The notes under the pieces were generated by a model. The model saw only the letters and a list, made by a program, of their open reading frames with translations. It ran no database searches and was not told the origin of the DNA. Both the position numbers and the translations under genes were made by a program. This document shows positions 7,944 through 19,810 of a stretch of 64,000 nt of DNA, piece after piece; position 1 is the stretch's first letter; each line of letters opens with the position of its first letter. Location: the NCBI GenBank assembly GCA_965116465.1, contig OZ220687.1, forward strand, positions 682,001-746,000, read 5' to 3'. This stretch comes from VXNF01 sp965116465. GTDB taxonomy: Bacteria; Actinomycetota; Acidimicrobiia; Acidimicrobiales; CATQHL01.

Positions 7944-8621
7944 CTAGGAGTAGCGCCCCTGGGCGGCGTCGGCGGTGAGCCGGCCTCTGTCCAACCGCAG
8001 CACCCGACGGCGTGCCGCGTTCACGATGTGCTGGTCATGCGTCGCCATGACGACGGTGGTGCCGCGCTTGTTGATCTCCGCGAGCAGGCGCATGATCCCG
8101 TTGGACGTGTCACTGTCGAGATTCCCCGTCGGCTCGTCGGCCAGGAGGATCGGCGGGCGATTGACGAAGGCCCGCGCGATCGAGACGCGCTGCTGTTCCC
8201 CCCCGGAGAGTTCGTGGGGATAGCTGTGGGTCTTCTTGGAGAGCCCCACCAACTCCAGCAGGGAGGGAACCTGCGTGCGGACCTGCTGCCGGGATCGCCC
8301 GGTGACCTCCAGAGCGAACGCCACGTTCTCATAGACGGTCCGGTTGGGCAGGAGCTTGAAGTCCTGGAAGATGCAGCCCACCAGCCGGCGCAGCTTGGGA
8401 ACGCTGGAGCGGGGCAGGGCGCCGACCTCCTTGCCGGCGATCCACACCGCGCCCTGGTCAGCGGTCTCCTGGCGATTCAACAGCTTGAGGAACGTGGATT
8501 TCCCCGACCCCGACGGACCCACCAGGAACACGAACTCACCCTTGCTGATCGTGCAGGAGACGCTGTAGAGGGCGAGCACCTCGCCCTTGTAGATCTTGGT
8601 GACCTGATCCAACTCGATCAT
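7944..8621 (-). CDS. ftsE: Cell division ATP-binding protein FtsE
   Basis: 225 aa ABC ATPase. Walker A is GPSGSGKST (about residues 35-43), the signature is LSGGEQQRVSIARA, Walker B is ILLADEPTGNLD, and the switch histidine lies in VVMATHDQ. MIELDQVTKIYKG is a typical FtsE start. It forms the divisome-associated complex with FtsX, encoded 8 bp downstream. The usual upstream neighbour prfB is 6.8 kb away on the same strand, separated by the oppositely oriented ProVWX cassette. Confidence 0.94.
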   Translation of the reverse strand: MIELDQVTKIYKGEVLALYSVSCTISKGEFVFLVGPSGSGKSTFLKLLNRQETADQGAVWIAGKEVGALPRSSVPKLRRLVGCIFQDFKLLPNRTVYENVAFALEVTGRSRQQVRTQVPSLLELVGLSKKTHSYPHELSGGEQQRVSIARAFVNRPPILLADEPTGNLDSDTSNGIMRLLAEINKRGTTVVMATHDQHIVNAARRRVLRLDRGRLTADAAQGRYS

Positions 8622-8822
8622 GAGATGCCGGCCTGCCGCACTCCGCCCACCGATCTCCGACTCAATCCGCTTCGCCGGGCCAGTGCCGGCCCGATCACGC
8701 TACCACCGCCCTCGCGGAGGGCAGCGGAACCGCGGGACGCCCGGACGCGGGCCGGACCGCTGGGTTACCATGCCGCCGTGCCACCGGGAGACCCATCGGA
8801 GCCGGCAGGCGACACGGCGACG

Positions 8823-10046
8823 ATGTCCACGAACGGCGAGGAGATCATCGTCCTCGACGGCGTGTACAAGATCTTCGGCCCCCAGCCCCGGGGCCGGGCG
8901 TTCGATCTGCTCCGGTCGGGGATGTCCAAGGACGAGGTGCAGGCCGAGACCGGCCACGTGGTGGGGCTCGACGACGTCAGCTTCACCGTCCGGCGGGGCG
9001 AGGTGTTCGTGGTGATGGGGCTCTCCGGCTCGGGGAAGTCCACCGCCATGCGCACGGTCAACAAACTGATCGGCGTCACCGCCGGTTCGATCACCGTCGC
9101 CGGCACCGACGTGCAGGCACTCGACGGCACCGCGTTGCAGGCCTTCAGGCGGACCCACATGGGCATGGTGTTCCAGCACTTCGCGCTCTTCCCGCACCAC
9201 AACGTCATAGACAACGTGGGTTACGGGCTGAAGGTGCAGGGCGTGGCGCGCGACGAGCGCGACGCGGCGTCGATGCGGGCGCTGTCGCTGGTGGGGCTCG
9301 GTGCCTACGCCTACAACAGGCCGGCGGAGCTCTCCGGCGGCATGCAGCAGCGGGTCGGTCTGGCCCGGGCCCTTGCCTCGGACCCTGAGATCCTGCTGAT
9401 GGACGAGGCCTTCAGCGCGCTCGACCCGCTCATCCGCCGCCAGATGCAGGACGAGATGATGGAGATCCAGAGCGAGCTCCAGAAGACGATCCTTTTCATC
9501 ACCCACGACCTCAACGAGGCGCTGCGCATCGGCGACCGGGTCTGCATCATGAAGGACGGCGCCGTCGTGCAGGTGGGCACCCCCACAGAGATCCTCACCG
9601 AACCCGCCACCGGGTACGTCGCCGAGTTCGTCCAGGACGTGGACCAGGGACGCGTGATCCTGGTGAGTGAGGTCATGCTCGCGCCGGCGCCCGTGACCGC
9701 CGGCGCCACGCTGGCATCGGCGTTGGCGACCATCGGCGACCGGGCGGGCGCCTTCGTGGTCGACGACCACGGTGTCCCGACGGCCGTGCTGACCGCCGCC
9801 GACGCCGTGCGTGCGGCCGGCGAGGGCGCAACCGATGTCGGTGCCGCGCTGCGGACCGACTTCGCCACGTGCTCCGGCGACAACTCCCTCAACGAGGTGT
9901 ACGCGCTGGCCGGAAAGGGGCTGCCGATTGCGGCCTGCGACGACTCGGGAGCCCTGGTGGGCAACCTCGACCCCCGCCTCATCATGGAGGAGATGGGGCG
10001 CGTCGAGAGCCTCGCGGAGGGCTTCGAGCGAGAGGTGTACATGTGA
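8823..10046 (+). CDS. proV: Glycine betaine/proline ABC transporter ATP-binding protein (ProV type)
   Basis: 407 aa from the ATG at 8823; an in-frame GTG at 8778 is possible and neither has a strong ribosome site. The NBD covers about residues 5-275, with Walker A GLSGSGKST, signature LSGGMQQRVGLARAL and Walker B ILLMDEAFSALDP, in which DEAFSALDP is the ProV/OpuAA form. An early segment GRAFDLLRSGMSKDEV corresponds to the ProV N-terminal extension. Two CBS-like repeats (about 285-400) probably sense ionic strength. It powers osmoprotectant import and overlaps the permease start (GTGA). It diverges from ftsE. Confidence 0.92.
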   Translation: MSTNGEEIIVLDGVYKIFGPQPRGRAFDLLRSGMSKDEVQAETGHVVGLDDVSFTVRRGEVFVVMGLSGSGKSTAMRTVNKLIGVTAGSITVAGTDVQALDGTALQAFRRTHMGMVFQHFALFPHHNVIDNVGYGLKVQGVARDERDAASMRALSLVGLGAYAYNRPAELSGGMQQRVGLARALASDPEILLMDEAFSALDPLIRRQMQDEMMEIQSELQKTILFITHDLNEALRIGDRVCIMKDGAVVQVGTPTEILTEPATGYVAEFVQDVDQGRVILVSEVMLAPAPVTAGATLASALATIGDRAGAFVVDDHGVPTAVLTAADAVRAAGEGATDVGAALRTDFATCSGDNSLNEVYALAGKGLPIAACDDSGALVGNLDPRLIMEEMGRVESLAEGFEREVYM

Positions 10047-12163
10047 CGATCCTGGCCCAGGACACCGCCCCAGGCGTCGCGGACAACGCCGTCCTGGACC
10101 AGTGGACCATCACCTTCGGTGCATGGATCGACCAGATGGTCCGTTGGATCGATCAGAACATGTCTCCTGTGCTGGACGTCATCGAGTGGCCGTTCACGTT
10201 CCTCTTCCGCAACTTCGTCTTCGGTTCCGGACACCACCCATGGTGGGAGATTTCCGACATGCCCTGGATCGCGGTGTGTCTGATCTTCCTCGTGATCGGC
10301 ACGTTCACCCGGAACATCAAGGTCGGCGTCTCCGTCGCTCTGGCGCTCGCCGGCTGCGGAATCCTCGGCGCCGAGTACTGGAAGGAGACGGTGATCACCC
10401 TGGGCATCATCATCGTCGCCGTGGTGCTCTGCGCCATCATCGGCATTCCTCTCGGCGTGCTGTGCGGGCGGGTCGACGGGGCGTGGAACGTGGTCCGACC
10501 CGTTCTGGATGCAATGCAGGTGGTCCATCCGTTCATCTACATGCTCCCGATCATCTTCTTCTTCGGCATCGGACCCGAGCCCGCCACGATGGTGACGATG
10601 GTGTTCGCCCTACCACCTCTCATCCGTTTGACCAATCTCGGCATTCGCCAGGTGCCCGCGGACGTCGTGGAGGCCAGCCGCGCCTACGGCGCCTCCGAGG
10701 CGCGCGTGCTTCGGGACGTGCAACTCCCGCTGGCCCGCCCCGCCATCATGACCGGTCTCAACCAGACCCTGCTGCTGTCGATCTCGATGCTCGGCATCGC
10801 CGCCATCATGGCCTCGGGCGGCTTGGGACGACCCGTGTTCCAGGCCGTGCAGAACCTCGACACCGCGCAGGCGGCATCATCGGGCCTGGCGTTGTTCATC
10901 GTCGCAGTCGTTCTCGACCGCATCTCCCAGACCGAGGCCAGTGACGGAGAGTTCCTGCTCACCCGCATCCGGAAGGCATGGAAGCACCGCCGCGATCCGG
11001 AAGCCCTGCTCCCGGCCGCGGCGACGATCGGCGCGGTGGCGGCCACCGAGGCAGCGCCTGCGCCGGCCGCTCCCGCCGAACGACGCAGCGCCGCCCTCGC
11101 CCTGGCAGGGGCGCTGCTGGCCATTGTCTCGGTGTTCCTACCCTGGGGTTCCGACTCCGGACTGATCTCCGGGTACGCACGGTTCGCCGACCTCGACCTC
11201 GGCGGGCGCAGCTTCAACGGGCTGGCAGCCGAGGGGGGTTCCGTATACGGCTACGGGGTCCTGGGATTCAGCCTGCTCGTCGCCGGGGCGGGGCTGGTGA
11301 CGCTGCGCCGGCCGGGACGTGTCGGGCGCTGGTTCGGCGCCGACGGCGCCATGTTCTTTGCCCTCGGTGGGCTGATCTGCTCGATCGCATACCTCTGGGG
11401 TTCGCCACCGGCAGAGAGCGCCGCCTACAGCGACGGGATCGGCATCTGGCTGGCGTTGATCGGCTGCGCGGTCGCCACTGCGGGCGCGGCGATCTGGCTG
11501 CGCGGCGCCCCCTTCAGTCCCCGGCGCCCGCTGCCGCGCACGGTTGCGTTCGGGCGGATCGTGGGAGTCGCAGCCGCCGTCGGGCTCGTCGTCATCTCCG
11601 GATTCTCGGGATGGACGTTCGACGAGCGGGCGCAGTCCGTCATGACACCCGAGTTGGAGGCGGAGATCGAGGAATTGCGCCGGCAGGCCGAGGAGGATCC
11701 ATCGCTTCGCAACGAGGCGGCCCTGAAGATCACGGCCCTGGTCAACGAGGCCGAACGCAGCCAGCGGATCATCACCGACGGGTTCACGGACCGGGGCCCG
11801 CAGTTCGGATTCCTCGCTCTCATCGTCGTCGCCGCCGGAAGTGTCAGCGCGCTCCTGGCCTCAGGCTTGTTCGGCCACGACGAGAGGCGCAAGTGGATGT
11901 GGAGCGCGGTCACCGCCGGTTTCGGCGCCGGGCTGACGATGATCGCCGCCGCCTGGATCGGCACGTTGACGCGGGTCGCCGACCCCAATCTCCTCACCGG
12001 CGCCGGCGCCTTCCTGTGCCTCATGGCCGGACTCGTTCTGCTGGGCACCACGCGCACCGTGCTGACCGAGTTCCGCCGGGCCGAGGTGTACGTGGAGATC
12101 ACCGAAGCGGCCGACGCCGACGATGATCCTGCGAGCGAGTTCGCCGCTGCGGGGGCGCGATAA
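10043..12163 (+). CDS. proW: Betaine/proline ABC permease (ProW type) with a long C-terminal membrane extension
   Basis: 706 aa from a GTG that overlaps the proV stop. Residues about 1-310 are a ProW-like permease; the NBD-coupling loop reads VEASRAYGASEARVLRDVQLPLARPAIM. ProW relatives usually end near 300-350 aa. Here about 370 further residues follow: an Ala/Pro linker (340-360), about five hydrophobic segments (365-535), a charged helical stretch starting ELEAEIEELRRQAEEDP (about 540-580), and three more membrane segments (590-690). I do not recognise the extension. It may be a regulatory or scaffold domain. The import function is inferred from the neighbours proV and proX. Confidence 0.85.
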   Translation: MTILAQDTAPGVADNAVLDQWTITFGAWIDQMVRWIDQNMSPVLDVIEWPFTFLFRNFVFGSGHHPWWEISDMPWIAVCLIFLVIGTFTRNIKVGVSVALALAGCGILGAEYWKETVITLGIIIVAVVLCAIIGIPLGVLCGRVDGAWNVVRPVLDAMQVVHPFIYMLPIIFFFGIGPEPATMVTMVFALPPLIRLTNLGIRQVPADVVEASRAYGASEARVLRDVQLPLARPAIMTGLNQTLLLSISMLGIAAIMASGGLGRPVFQAVQNLDTAQAASSGLALFIVAVVLDRISQTEASDGEFLLTRIRKAWKHRRDPEALLPAAATIGAVAATEAAPAPAAPAERRSAALALAGALLAIVSVFLPWGSDSGLISGYARFADLDLGGRSFNGLAAEGGSVYGYGVLGFSLLVAGAGLVTLRRPGRVGRWFGADGAMFFALGGLICSIAYLWGSPPAESAAYSDGIGIWLALIGCAVATAGAAIWLRGAPFSPRRPLPRTVAFGRIVGVAAAVGLVVISGFSGWTFDERAQSVMTPELEAEIEELRRQAEEDPSLRNEAALKITALVNEAERSQRIITDGFTDRGPQFGFLALIVVAAGSVSALLASGLFGHDERRKWMWSAVTAGFGAGLTMIAAAWIGTLTRVADPNLLTGAGAFLCLMAGLVLLGTTRTVLTEFRRAEVYVEITEAADADDDPASEFAAAGAR

Positions 12164-12261
12164 ATCTCGTCGCGATACCTTCTAACATCCCCTCAGAGCG
12201 CGGGTTGGAACGCAAAGACTCGCCGTTCTCACTATCGGGCCACCCGGGGAGGTTCAGTCCC

Positions 12262-13875
12262 ATGAGAATTCTGAGAAGGAGATCTGTCGCAGGCGTTTTG
12301 GCGCTCTTGTCAGCGCTGGCGCTGGTCGCCGCCGCATGTGCCGCCGAGGACACCGTGGCGCAAGACGCCGCCGCGGCAGCCTCGAGCGCCGCGTCCTCGG
12401 CGTCGAGTGACGCATCTGCGGCGATGGCCGCCGCCTCAGGCGCGCAGGCCGGTGCCGACGCGGCTGACGCCAGGGCGGCGGCAGCGGAGGCGGAGGCTTC
12501 CGCTGCCGGGGCCACCGCGGATGCCGCTGCGGCCGCAGCGGACGCGGCAGCCGCCGCGGCGGCGGAAGCCCAGGCAGCCGCCGAGCTGGCCCAGGCCACG
12601 GCCTCGGGCAGCGCGGACGCCATCGCCGAGGCCGAAGCAGCACTGGCGGACGCCCAAGCGGCCGCTGAGGCGGCCAGCGCGCAGGCAGCCGCAGCCCAGC
12701 AAGAGGCAGCCGCAGCCCAGCAAGAGGCGGCCGCAGCCCAGCAAGAGGCGGCCGCAGCCCAGCAAGAGGCAGCCGCAGCCCAGCAAGAGGCAGCCGCAGC
12801 CCAAGAAGAGGCAGCGTCCGCCCAAGCGCAGGTCGAGGAGATGGAGGCAGCCGCCATGGAGGCCTACATGAACCCGGGGGCCGGCGTGTCGGTCACCCAG
12901 GCGCGCGCCAGTTGGACGACGGGCTACATGCAGGCCGCCATCTACCATCACCTGCTCGAGGAGTTGGGCTACGACGTGAGCGAGCCCGCCGACAACGAGT
13001 TGGCCAACGACATCTTCTACGTCGCACTCGGCGAGGGCGAAGTTGACTTCTGGGCCAACGGCTGGATTCCCAACCACCTCAAGTTCTTCGAGGCCGAACT
13101 GGGCGACGGCTCCACCGTGGCCGACAACGTCCAGATCGTCGGCTGGGAGATTCCCGCTGCCGGCCTCGAGGGTCTGCTGACCAACAAGTCCATCGCCGAC
13201 GAGTACGGCATCACGACGGTCGGCCAGATCAACGACGACCCCGACCTGATCGCTCTCTACGACGCCACCGACCACAGCCCTGGCGACGGTGTCGTGCAGC
13301 TCCTGGTATGCCCCGACGGCTGGACCTGCGACGACATCATCGCCGAGACGGTCGAGTTCAACGGCTGGGACAACCTCGAGGTCGTCCGGGCCGGCTACGA
13401 CGCCATGTTCGCCGATGCCTTGGCCAAGATCGAGGACGGCGATCCCGTGATCGTCTACTCCTGGTCACCCAGCGGGTACCTCACCTCGCTGATCCCGGGC
13501 AACAACGTCGTCTGGCTCTCGGTGGGCACCGCAGAGAACGTGCTCGACGGATCGACCGCAGGTGGCTTCGACTTCGACGACCTGCCGCCCGCGGCGCTCG
13601 GCCCCGAGTACTGCACGGGTGACCCGTGCTACACGGGCTGGCCCGCAGCCGACATCAGGGTCGTCGCCAACAACGACTTCCTTGCGGCCAACCCGGCAGC
13701 CCGGTCGCTGTTCGAGAGCGTCACGATCAGCGTCGTCGACGTGGCACTGCAGAATGTGCGCTACGACGGTGGCGAGAACACGACCGCCGACGTGAACCGC
13801 CACGCCGCCGAGTGGATCGAGGCCAACCGGGAGCAGGTCGACGCGTGGCTGACAGCCGCCCGCGACGCCGCCTGA
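12262..13875 (+). CDS. proX: ProX-like betaine-binding lipoprotein with long alanine-rich coiled-coil spacer
   Basis: 537 aa; the ATG at 12262 has GGGGAGG upstream. A lipoprotein signal ends at VAAAC, with Cys26 as the predicted lipidated residue. Residues about 30-200 are nearly all Ala, Glu, Gln, Ser and Asp and include six heptads of the type AAAAQQE (DNA 12685-12810). The rest is a ProX-type solute-binding domain: TNKSIADEYGIT, then CPDGWTC, whose two Cys match the ProX disulfide, then YSWSPSGYL, and a tail with ENTTADVNRHAAEWIEANRE. The spacer probably carries the binding domain away from the membrane. A tandem paralogue follows at 14062. Confidence 0.9.
   Translation: MRILRRRSVAGVLALLSALALVAAACAAEDTVAQDAAAAASSAASSASSDASAAMAAASGAQAGADAADARAAAAEAEASAAGATADAAAAAADAAAAAAAEAQAAAELAQATASGSADAIAEAEAALADAQAAAEAASAQAAAAQQEAAAAQQEAAAAQQEAAAAQQEAAAAQQEAAAAQEEAASAQAQVEEMEAAAMEAYMNPGAGVSVTQARASWTTGYMQAAIYHHLLEELGYDVSEPADNELANDIFYVALGEGEVDFWANGWIPNHLKFFEAELGDGSTVADNVQIVGWEIPAAGLEGLLTNKSIADEYGITTVGQINDDPDLIALYDATDHSPGDGVVQLLVCPDGWTCDDIIAETVEFNGWDNLEVVRAGYDAMFADALAKIEDGDPVIVYSWSPSGYLTSLIPGNNVVWLSVGTAENVLDGSTAGGFDFDDLPPAALGPEYCTGDPCYTGWPAADIRVVANNDFLAANPAARSLFESVTISVVDVALQNVRYDGGENTTADVNRHAAEWIEANREQVDAWLTAARDAA
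12685..12810 (+). repeat. Six tandem 21-bp repeats encoding AAAAQQE heptads
   Basis: Six in-frame copies of GCAGCCGCAGCCCAGCAAGAG with at most two substitutions each (GCG for GCA in copies 3 and 4; AAG for CAG in copy 6). A decayed seventh unit follows at 12811-12831. The 21-bp unit equals one heptad, so copy-number change would lengthen or shorten the coiled coil without a frameshift. Confidence 0.9.
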
Positions 13876-13925
13876 GTCCGAACCCGGCGGGGATCACCCC
13901 GCCACACTGAACCGAAGAAGCCGAG

Positions 13926-13955
13926 GGAAGGGCGGGCCTCCGGGCCCGCCCTTCC
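13926..13955 (+). terminator. Stem-loop terminator after first proX
   Basis: A perfect 13-bp stem, GGAAGGGCGGGCC (13926-13938) with its complement at 13943-13955, and a TCCG loop. There is no T-run, as is common in high-GC actinobacteria. The sequence just before it and the stem resemble the structure after the second proX, so the terminator seems to have been duplicated with the gene. Partial read-through could lower expression of the second copy. Confidence 0.7.
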
Positions 13956-14061
13956 GCGTGTTGGCGCAGCCCGCACTTGTCGCCGCCTAGGCTGACCGGG
14001 TCCGCGGGTTGACCGAAGTCGGCCCGGTTCCGAGCATTCCGACCGGAGAGGTACCGCCGCC

Positions 14062-15282
14062 ATGACGATTCGAGGCAGAACACTCATGACCGTTGGCATC
14101 GGGCTGGTGGCGCTCCTGGCGCTACTTGTTGCCGCGTGCGCAACCGAGGACACCGACGGTGCCGCGCCGAGTGATACAGCCACCACGCAGCAGGAAGAGG
14201 TCGCCGCCGAGGATGACGCCGACCCGGATCCGGCGGAGGTCGAGGATGTGGAAGGGGCCGCGACGGAGGCCTACATGACCCCGGGCGCCGGTGTCTCGGT
14301 CACCCAGGCGCGTGCCACGTGGTCGACGGGATACATGCAGGCGGCGATCTACCACCACCTGCTCGAGGAGTTGGGCTACGACGTGAGCGAACCCGCCGAC
14401 AAGGAGTTGGCCAACGACATCTTCTACGTCGCACTCGGCGAGGGGGAGGTCGACTTCTGGGCCAACGGCTGGATGCCCGGGCACTTCAAGTTCTTCGAGG
14501 CCGCACTGGGTGACGGCTCCACCGTGGCCGAGAACGTCGAGGTCGTCGGCTGGGAGATGCCCGCCGCCGGCCTCGAGGGTCTGCTGACCAACAAGTCCAT
14601 CGCCGACGAGTACGGCGTCAAGACGGTCGGCCAGATCAACGACGATCCCGATCTCATCGCCGTCTACGACGCCACCGACACCAGCCCCGGCGACGGTGTC
14701 GTCCAGATTCTGGTCTGCCCGGACGGGTGGACCTGCGACGACATCTTCGCTGAGACGATCGAGTTCAACGGCTGGGAGAACCTCGAGGTCGTGAGGGCCG
14801 GCTACGACGCCATGTTCGCCGAAGCCGTCGCCAAGGTCGAGGACGGCGACCCTGTCATCGTCTATACCTGGTCGCCCAGCGGGTACCTCACCCGACTGAT
14901 CCCCGGCGAGAACGTCGTATGGCTCGCGGTCGAGCAGGAGAACGTGCTCGACGGATCGACCACCGGTGCCTTCAAGTTCGACGACTTCCCGCCCGCGGCG
15001 CTCGGCCCCGAGTACTGCACCAACGATCCCTGCTACACGGGCTTCGCCGCGGCCGACATCAGGGTCGTCGCGAACAACGACTTCCTGGCCGCCAACCCGG
15101 CGACACGGACACTCTTCGAACTCGTCACGCTCAGCGTGGTCGACGTCGCCCTGCAGAACGTGCGCTTCGACGAGGGCGAGAACACGACCGCCGACGTGAA
15201 CCGTCACGCTGCGGAGTGGATCGAGGCCAACCGGGAGCAGGTCGACGAGTGGCTGACCGCCGCCCGCGACGCGGCCGGCTGA
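14062..15282 (+). CDS. proX: ProX-like betaine-binding lipoprotein, second tandem copy with short acidic linker
   Basis: 406 aa; ATG at 14062 after GGAGAGG. A lipobox LVAAC predicts lipidation at Cys26. The linker (about residues 30-70) is short and rich in Asp, Glu and Thr, unlike the long Ala-rich spacer of the upstream paralogue. From GAGVSVTQARA onward the two binding domains are very similar by eye, including CPDGWTC and the ENTTADVNRHAAEWIEANRE tail. The pair arose by tandem duplication and then changed mainly in the spacer. They may differ in reach through the envelope or in affinity while feeding the same ProVW. Confidence 0.9.
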   Translation: MTIRGRTLMTVGIGLVALLALLVAACATEDTDGAAPSDTATTQQEEVAAEDDADPDPAEVEDVEGAATEAYMTPGAGVSVTQARATWSTGYMQAAIYHHLLEELGYDVSEPADKELANDIFYVALGEGEVDFWANGWMPGHFKFFEAALGDGSTVAENVEVVGWEMPAAGLEGLLTNKSIADEYGVKTVGQINDDPDLIAVYDATDTSPGDGVVQILVCPDGWTCDDIFAETIEFNGWENLEVVRAGYDAMFAEAVAKVEDGDPVIVYTWSPSGYLTRLIPGENVVWLAVEQENVLDGSTTGAFKFDDFPPAALGPEYCTNDPCYTGFAAADIRVVANNDFLAANPATRTLFELVTLSVVDVALQNVRFDEGENTTADVNRHAAEWIEANREQVDEWLTAARDAAG

Positions 15283-15333
15283 GCCGGCTGCCTCGCCGGG
15301 TACGGCCCGCGACACCGAACCGAATCAGCCATC

Positions 15334-15361
15334 GAGGGGCGGGCCCCAGGGCCCGCCCCTC
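15334..15361. terminator. Bidirectional stem-loop terminator between second proX and prfB
   Basis: A perfect 13-bp stem, GAGGGGCGGGCCC (15334-15346) paired with 15349-15361, and a minimal loop. It lies between convergent genes and can serve both. It is similar in sequence and flanks to the structure at 13926-13955. Confidence 0.68.
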
Positions 15362-15386
15362 CGCGTTCGGGCGACACGCTCGGCGC

Positions 15387-16514
15387 TCAGGAGCCGGTTG
15401 AGACCTCCTGTTCCCGCCGCCAGCGGAGGTAGGCGGCCACGAAGTCGTCGATGTCGCCGTCGAGGACCGACTCGGTGTTGGACGCGGAATGCTCGGTGCG
15501 CAGGTCCTTCACCATCTGGTACGGGTAGAGCACGTAGGAGCGGATCTGGCTTCCGAAGCCCATCCGCTGGACGGCGCCGGCGATCTCGGCCACCTCGTCC
15601 TCCCGCTTGCGGCGCTCCAGGTCCAGGAGCTTGGCGGCCAGCATCTGCATGGCGCGCTCCCGGTTCTGGTGCTGGCTGCGCTGGGCCTGGCTGGAGGTCA
15701 CGATTCCGGTGGGCAGGTGGGTGATGCGCACCGCCGAGTCGGTGACGTTCACGTGCTGGCCGCCTGCGCCCGACGAGCGGTAGGTGTCGACGCGCAACTC
15801 GGTCTCGTCGATCTCCACCTCCTTGGCCATCTCCGGGAAGAACGGCACCACCTTCACCGACGCGAAGGCCGTCTGGCGCTTGCCTTCCTTGTTGAACGGC
15901 GAGATGCGCACCAGGCGGTGGATGCCGTGCTCGCTGCGCAGCAGGCCGTAGGCATGGCGTCCCTTGACGCTGAACTCCGCCGAGGTGATGCCGGCCTCCT
16001 TGCCCTCCGTCGCCGACTCCACCTCGAAGGCGAAACCCCGCCGTTCGGCCCAGCGGCCGTACATGCGCAGCAGCATGGAGGCCCAGTCCTGGGAGTCGGT
16101 GCCGCCCTCGCCGGACTGGATGCTGCACACCGCGTCGCGCTCGTCGTAGGTGCCGGCCAGCAGCGAGCGCAGTTCCAGGGCGTCGAAGTCCGCCCGCAGG
16201 GAATCGATCGCCTCAGCGATCTCCGCCAGCACCGAGTCGTCGTCCAGTTCGGTGGCCAGCTGCCAGAGGGTGTCGGCGTCCTCGAGCCGGGCACCGAGGC
16301 GCTCGAAGCGCTCGATGTCGTCGTTGACAGCGGCCAGATCCTGGGAGACGGAGCGTGCCCGCTCGGGATCGTCCCAGAGTTCGGGACGCGCCGCCTCGGT
16401 CTCCAGGGCGGGGCGCCGGGCACGCAGGCCGGCGATGCCCAGATACTGCTCGGACTGCTCCAGACGCCGGTGCAGTTCCGCCAGATCGTCGCTGAAGTCC
16501 TCGTTCACGGGCAC
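15387..16514 (-). CDS. prfB: Peptide chain release factor 2
   Basis: 375 aa, GTG start. The RF2 specificity tripeptide SPF is at residues 205-207 and the catalytic GGQ at 251-253 within SSGAGGQHVNVTDSAVRI. RF2 reads UGA and UAA stops and releases the peptide. The gene is a single open frame, so the programmed +1 frameshift found in many prfB genes is absent. It lies 68 bp downstream of secA on the same strand. In many actinobacteria ftsE would follow directly; here the ProVWX cassette intervenes. Confidence 0.95.
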   Translation of the reverse strand: MPVNEDFSDDLAELHRRLEQSEQYLGIAGLRARRPALETEAARPELWDDPERARSVSQDLAAVNDDIERFERLGARLEDADTLWQLATELDDDSVLAEIAEAIDSLRADFDALELRSLLAGTYDERDAVCSIQSGEGGTDSQDWASMLLRMYGRWAERRGFAFEVESATEGKEAGITSAEFSVKGRHAYGLLRSEHGIHRLVRISPFNKEGKRQTAFASVKVVPFFPEMAKEVEIDETELRVDTYRSSGAGGQHVNVTDSAVRITHLPTGIVTSSQAQRSQHQNRERAMQMLAAKLLDLERRKREDEVAEIAGAVQRMGFGSQIRSYVLYPYQMVKDLRTEHSASNTESVLDGDIDDFVAAYLRWRREQEVSTGS

Positions 16515-16582
16515 GCCGGGCTACCTGGACGGCGGGCGGGAATCGGGATGACGTCGCTGCGCACGGGCTGTGAGGGGGTCGC

Positions 16583-19309
<2,727 letters not shown>

Positions 19310-19342
19310 GGCTCGGTCGAGTCTACGAAGCGGCGGGCCCGC

Positions 19343-19810
19343 TCACCGCGCCACGTCGACGACGGATGCCCCGGCGAGCCGCGCCAGTTCGCCCGGCGCG
19401 ATCGGGAAGCAGGCGTCGGGCGTGCCGGCCGCCGCCCACACCACCTCGAAGTCCAGCAGCCGCCGGTCCAGGAAGGTCTCCAGGCTGGTGGCGTGGCCGA
19501 ACGGCGGGACGCCGCCGATGGTGAACCCGGTGGCGTCCGCGACCTCCTCGGCGCGCGCCTGGCGGGCATCGGCGACGCCTGCGGAATCGGCCAGAAGGTC
19601 GGTGTCGACCCGGTCGGCCCCGGACACCAGTGCCATCACGACCCGTCCGTCCGCAACGAACACCAGGGACTTGACGATCTGCGCCAACTCGCAGCCCACG
19701 GCCGCGGCCGCGTCCCGGGCGGTGCGGGTGCCGGCGGGATAGCGGGTGACCTGCAACTCCACACCGAGCCCCGTCGCCGCCGCCGTGAACCGATCGATCG
19801 CCTTGCCCAT
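19343..19810 (-). CDS. YbaK/prolyl-tRNA deacylase-family protein
   Basis: 155 aa, ATG start. The YbaK/EbsC fold is seen from IVKSLVFVADGRVVMALVSGADRVD (the Lys is the conserved tRNA or substrate contact) to GFTIGGVPPFGH, the family active-site loop. Stand-alone members hydrolyse mischarged aminoacyl-tRNA, for example Cys- or Ala-tRNAPro. It lies 33 bp upstream of secA on the same strand. The 96 bp upstream of it is much richer in A and T than the rest of the window and probably holds the promoter, but no single -35/-10 pair is convincing. Confidence 0.85.
   Translation of the reverse strand: MGKAIDRFTAAATGLGVELQVTRYPAGTRTARDAAAAVGCELAQIVKSLVFVADGRVVMALVSGADRVDTDLLADSAGVADARQARAEEVADATGFTIGGVPPFGHATSLETFLDRRLLDFEVVWAAAGTPDACFPIAPGELARLAGASVVDVAR

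Noticed and set aside
12685..12831. CRISPR-like tandem repeats
   Set aside because: The 21-bp units are contiguous with no spacers, in frame and inside a lipoprotein gene. No cas genes are present.
12099..12857. Long Ala/Ser/Cys-rich open frame on the minus strand
   Set aside because: It is the antisense of the Ala-rich spacer and the 21-bp repeats of the ProX gene. High GC and repeated codons keep the reverse frame open; there is no family signature.
15387..16514. Programmed frameshift in prfB
   Set aside because: The gene is open in one frame from the GTG start through the GGQ motif, and no in-frame UGA occurs near codon 25.
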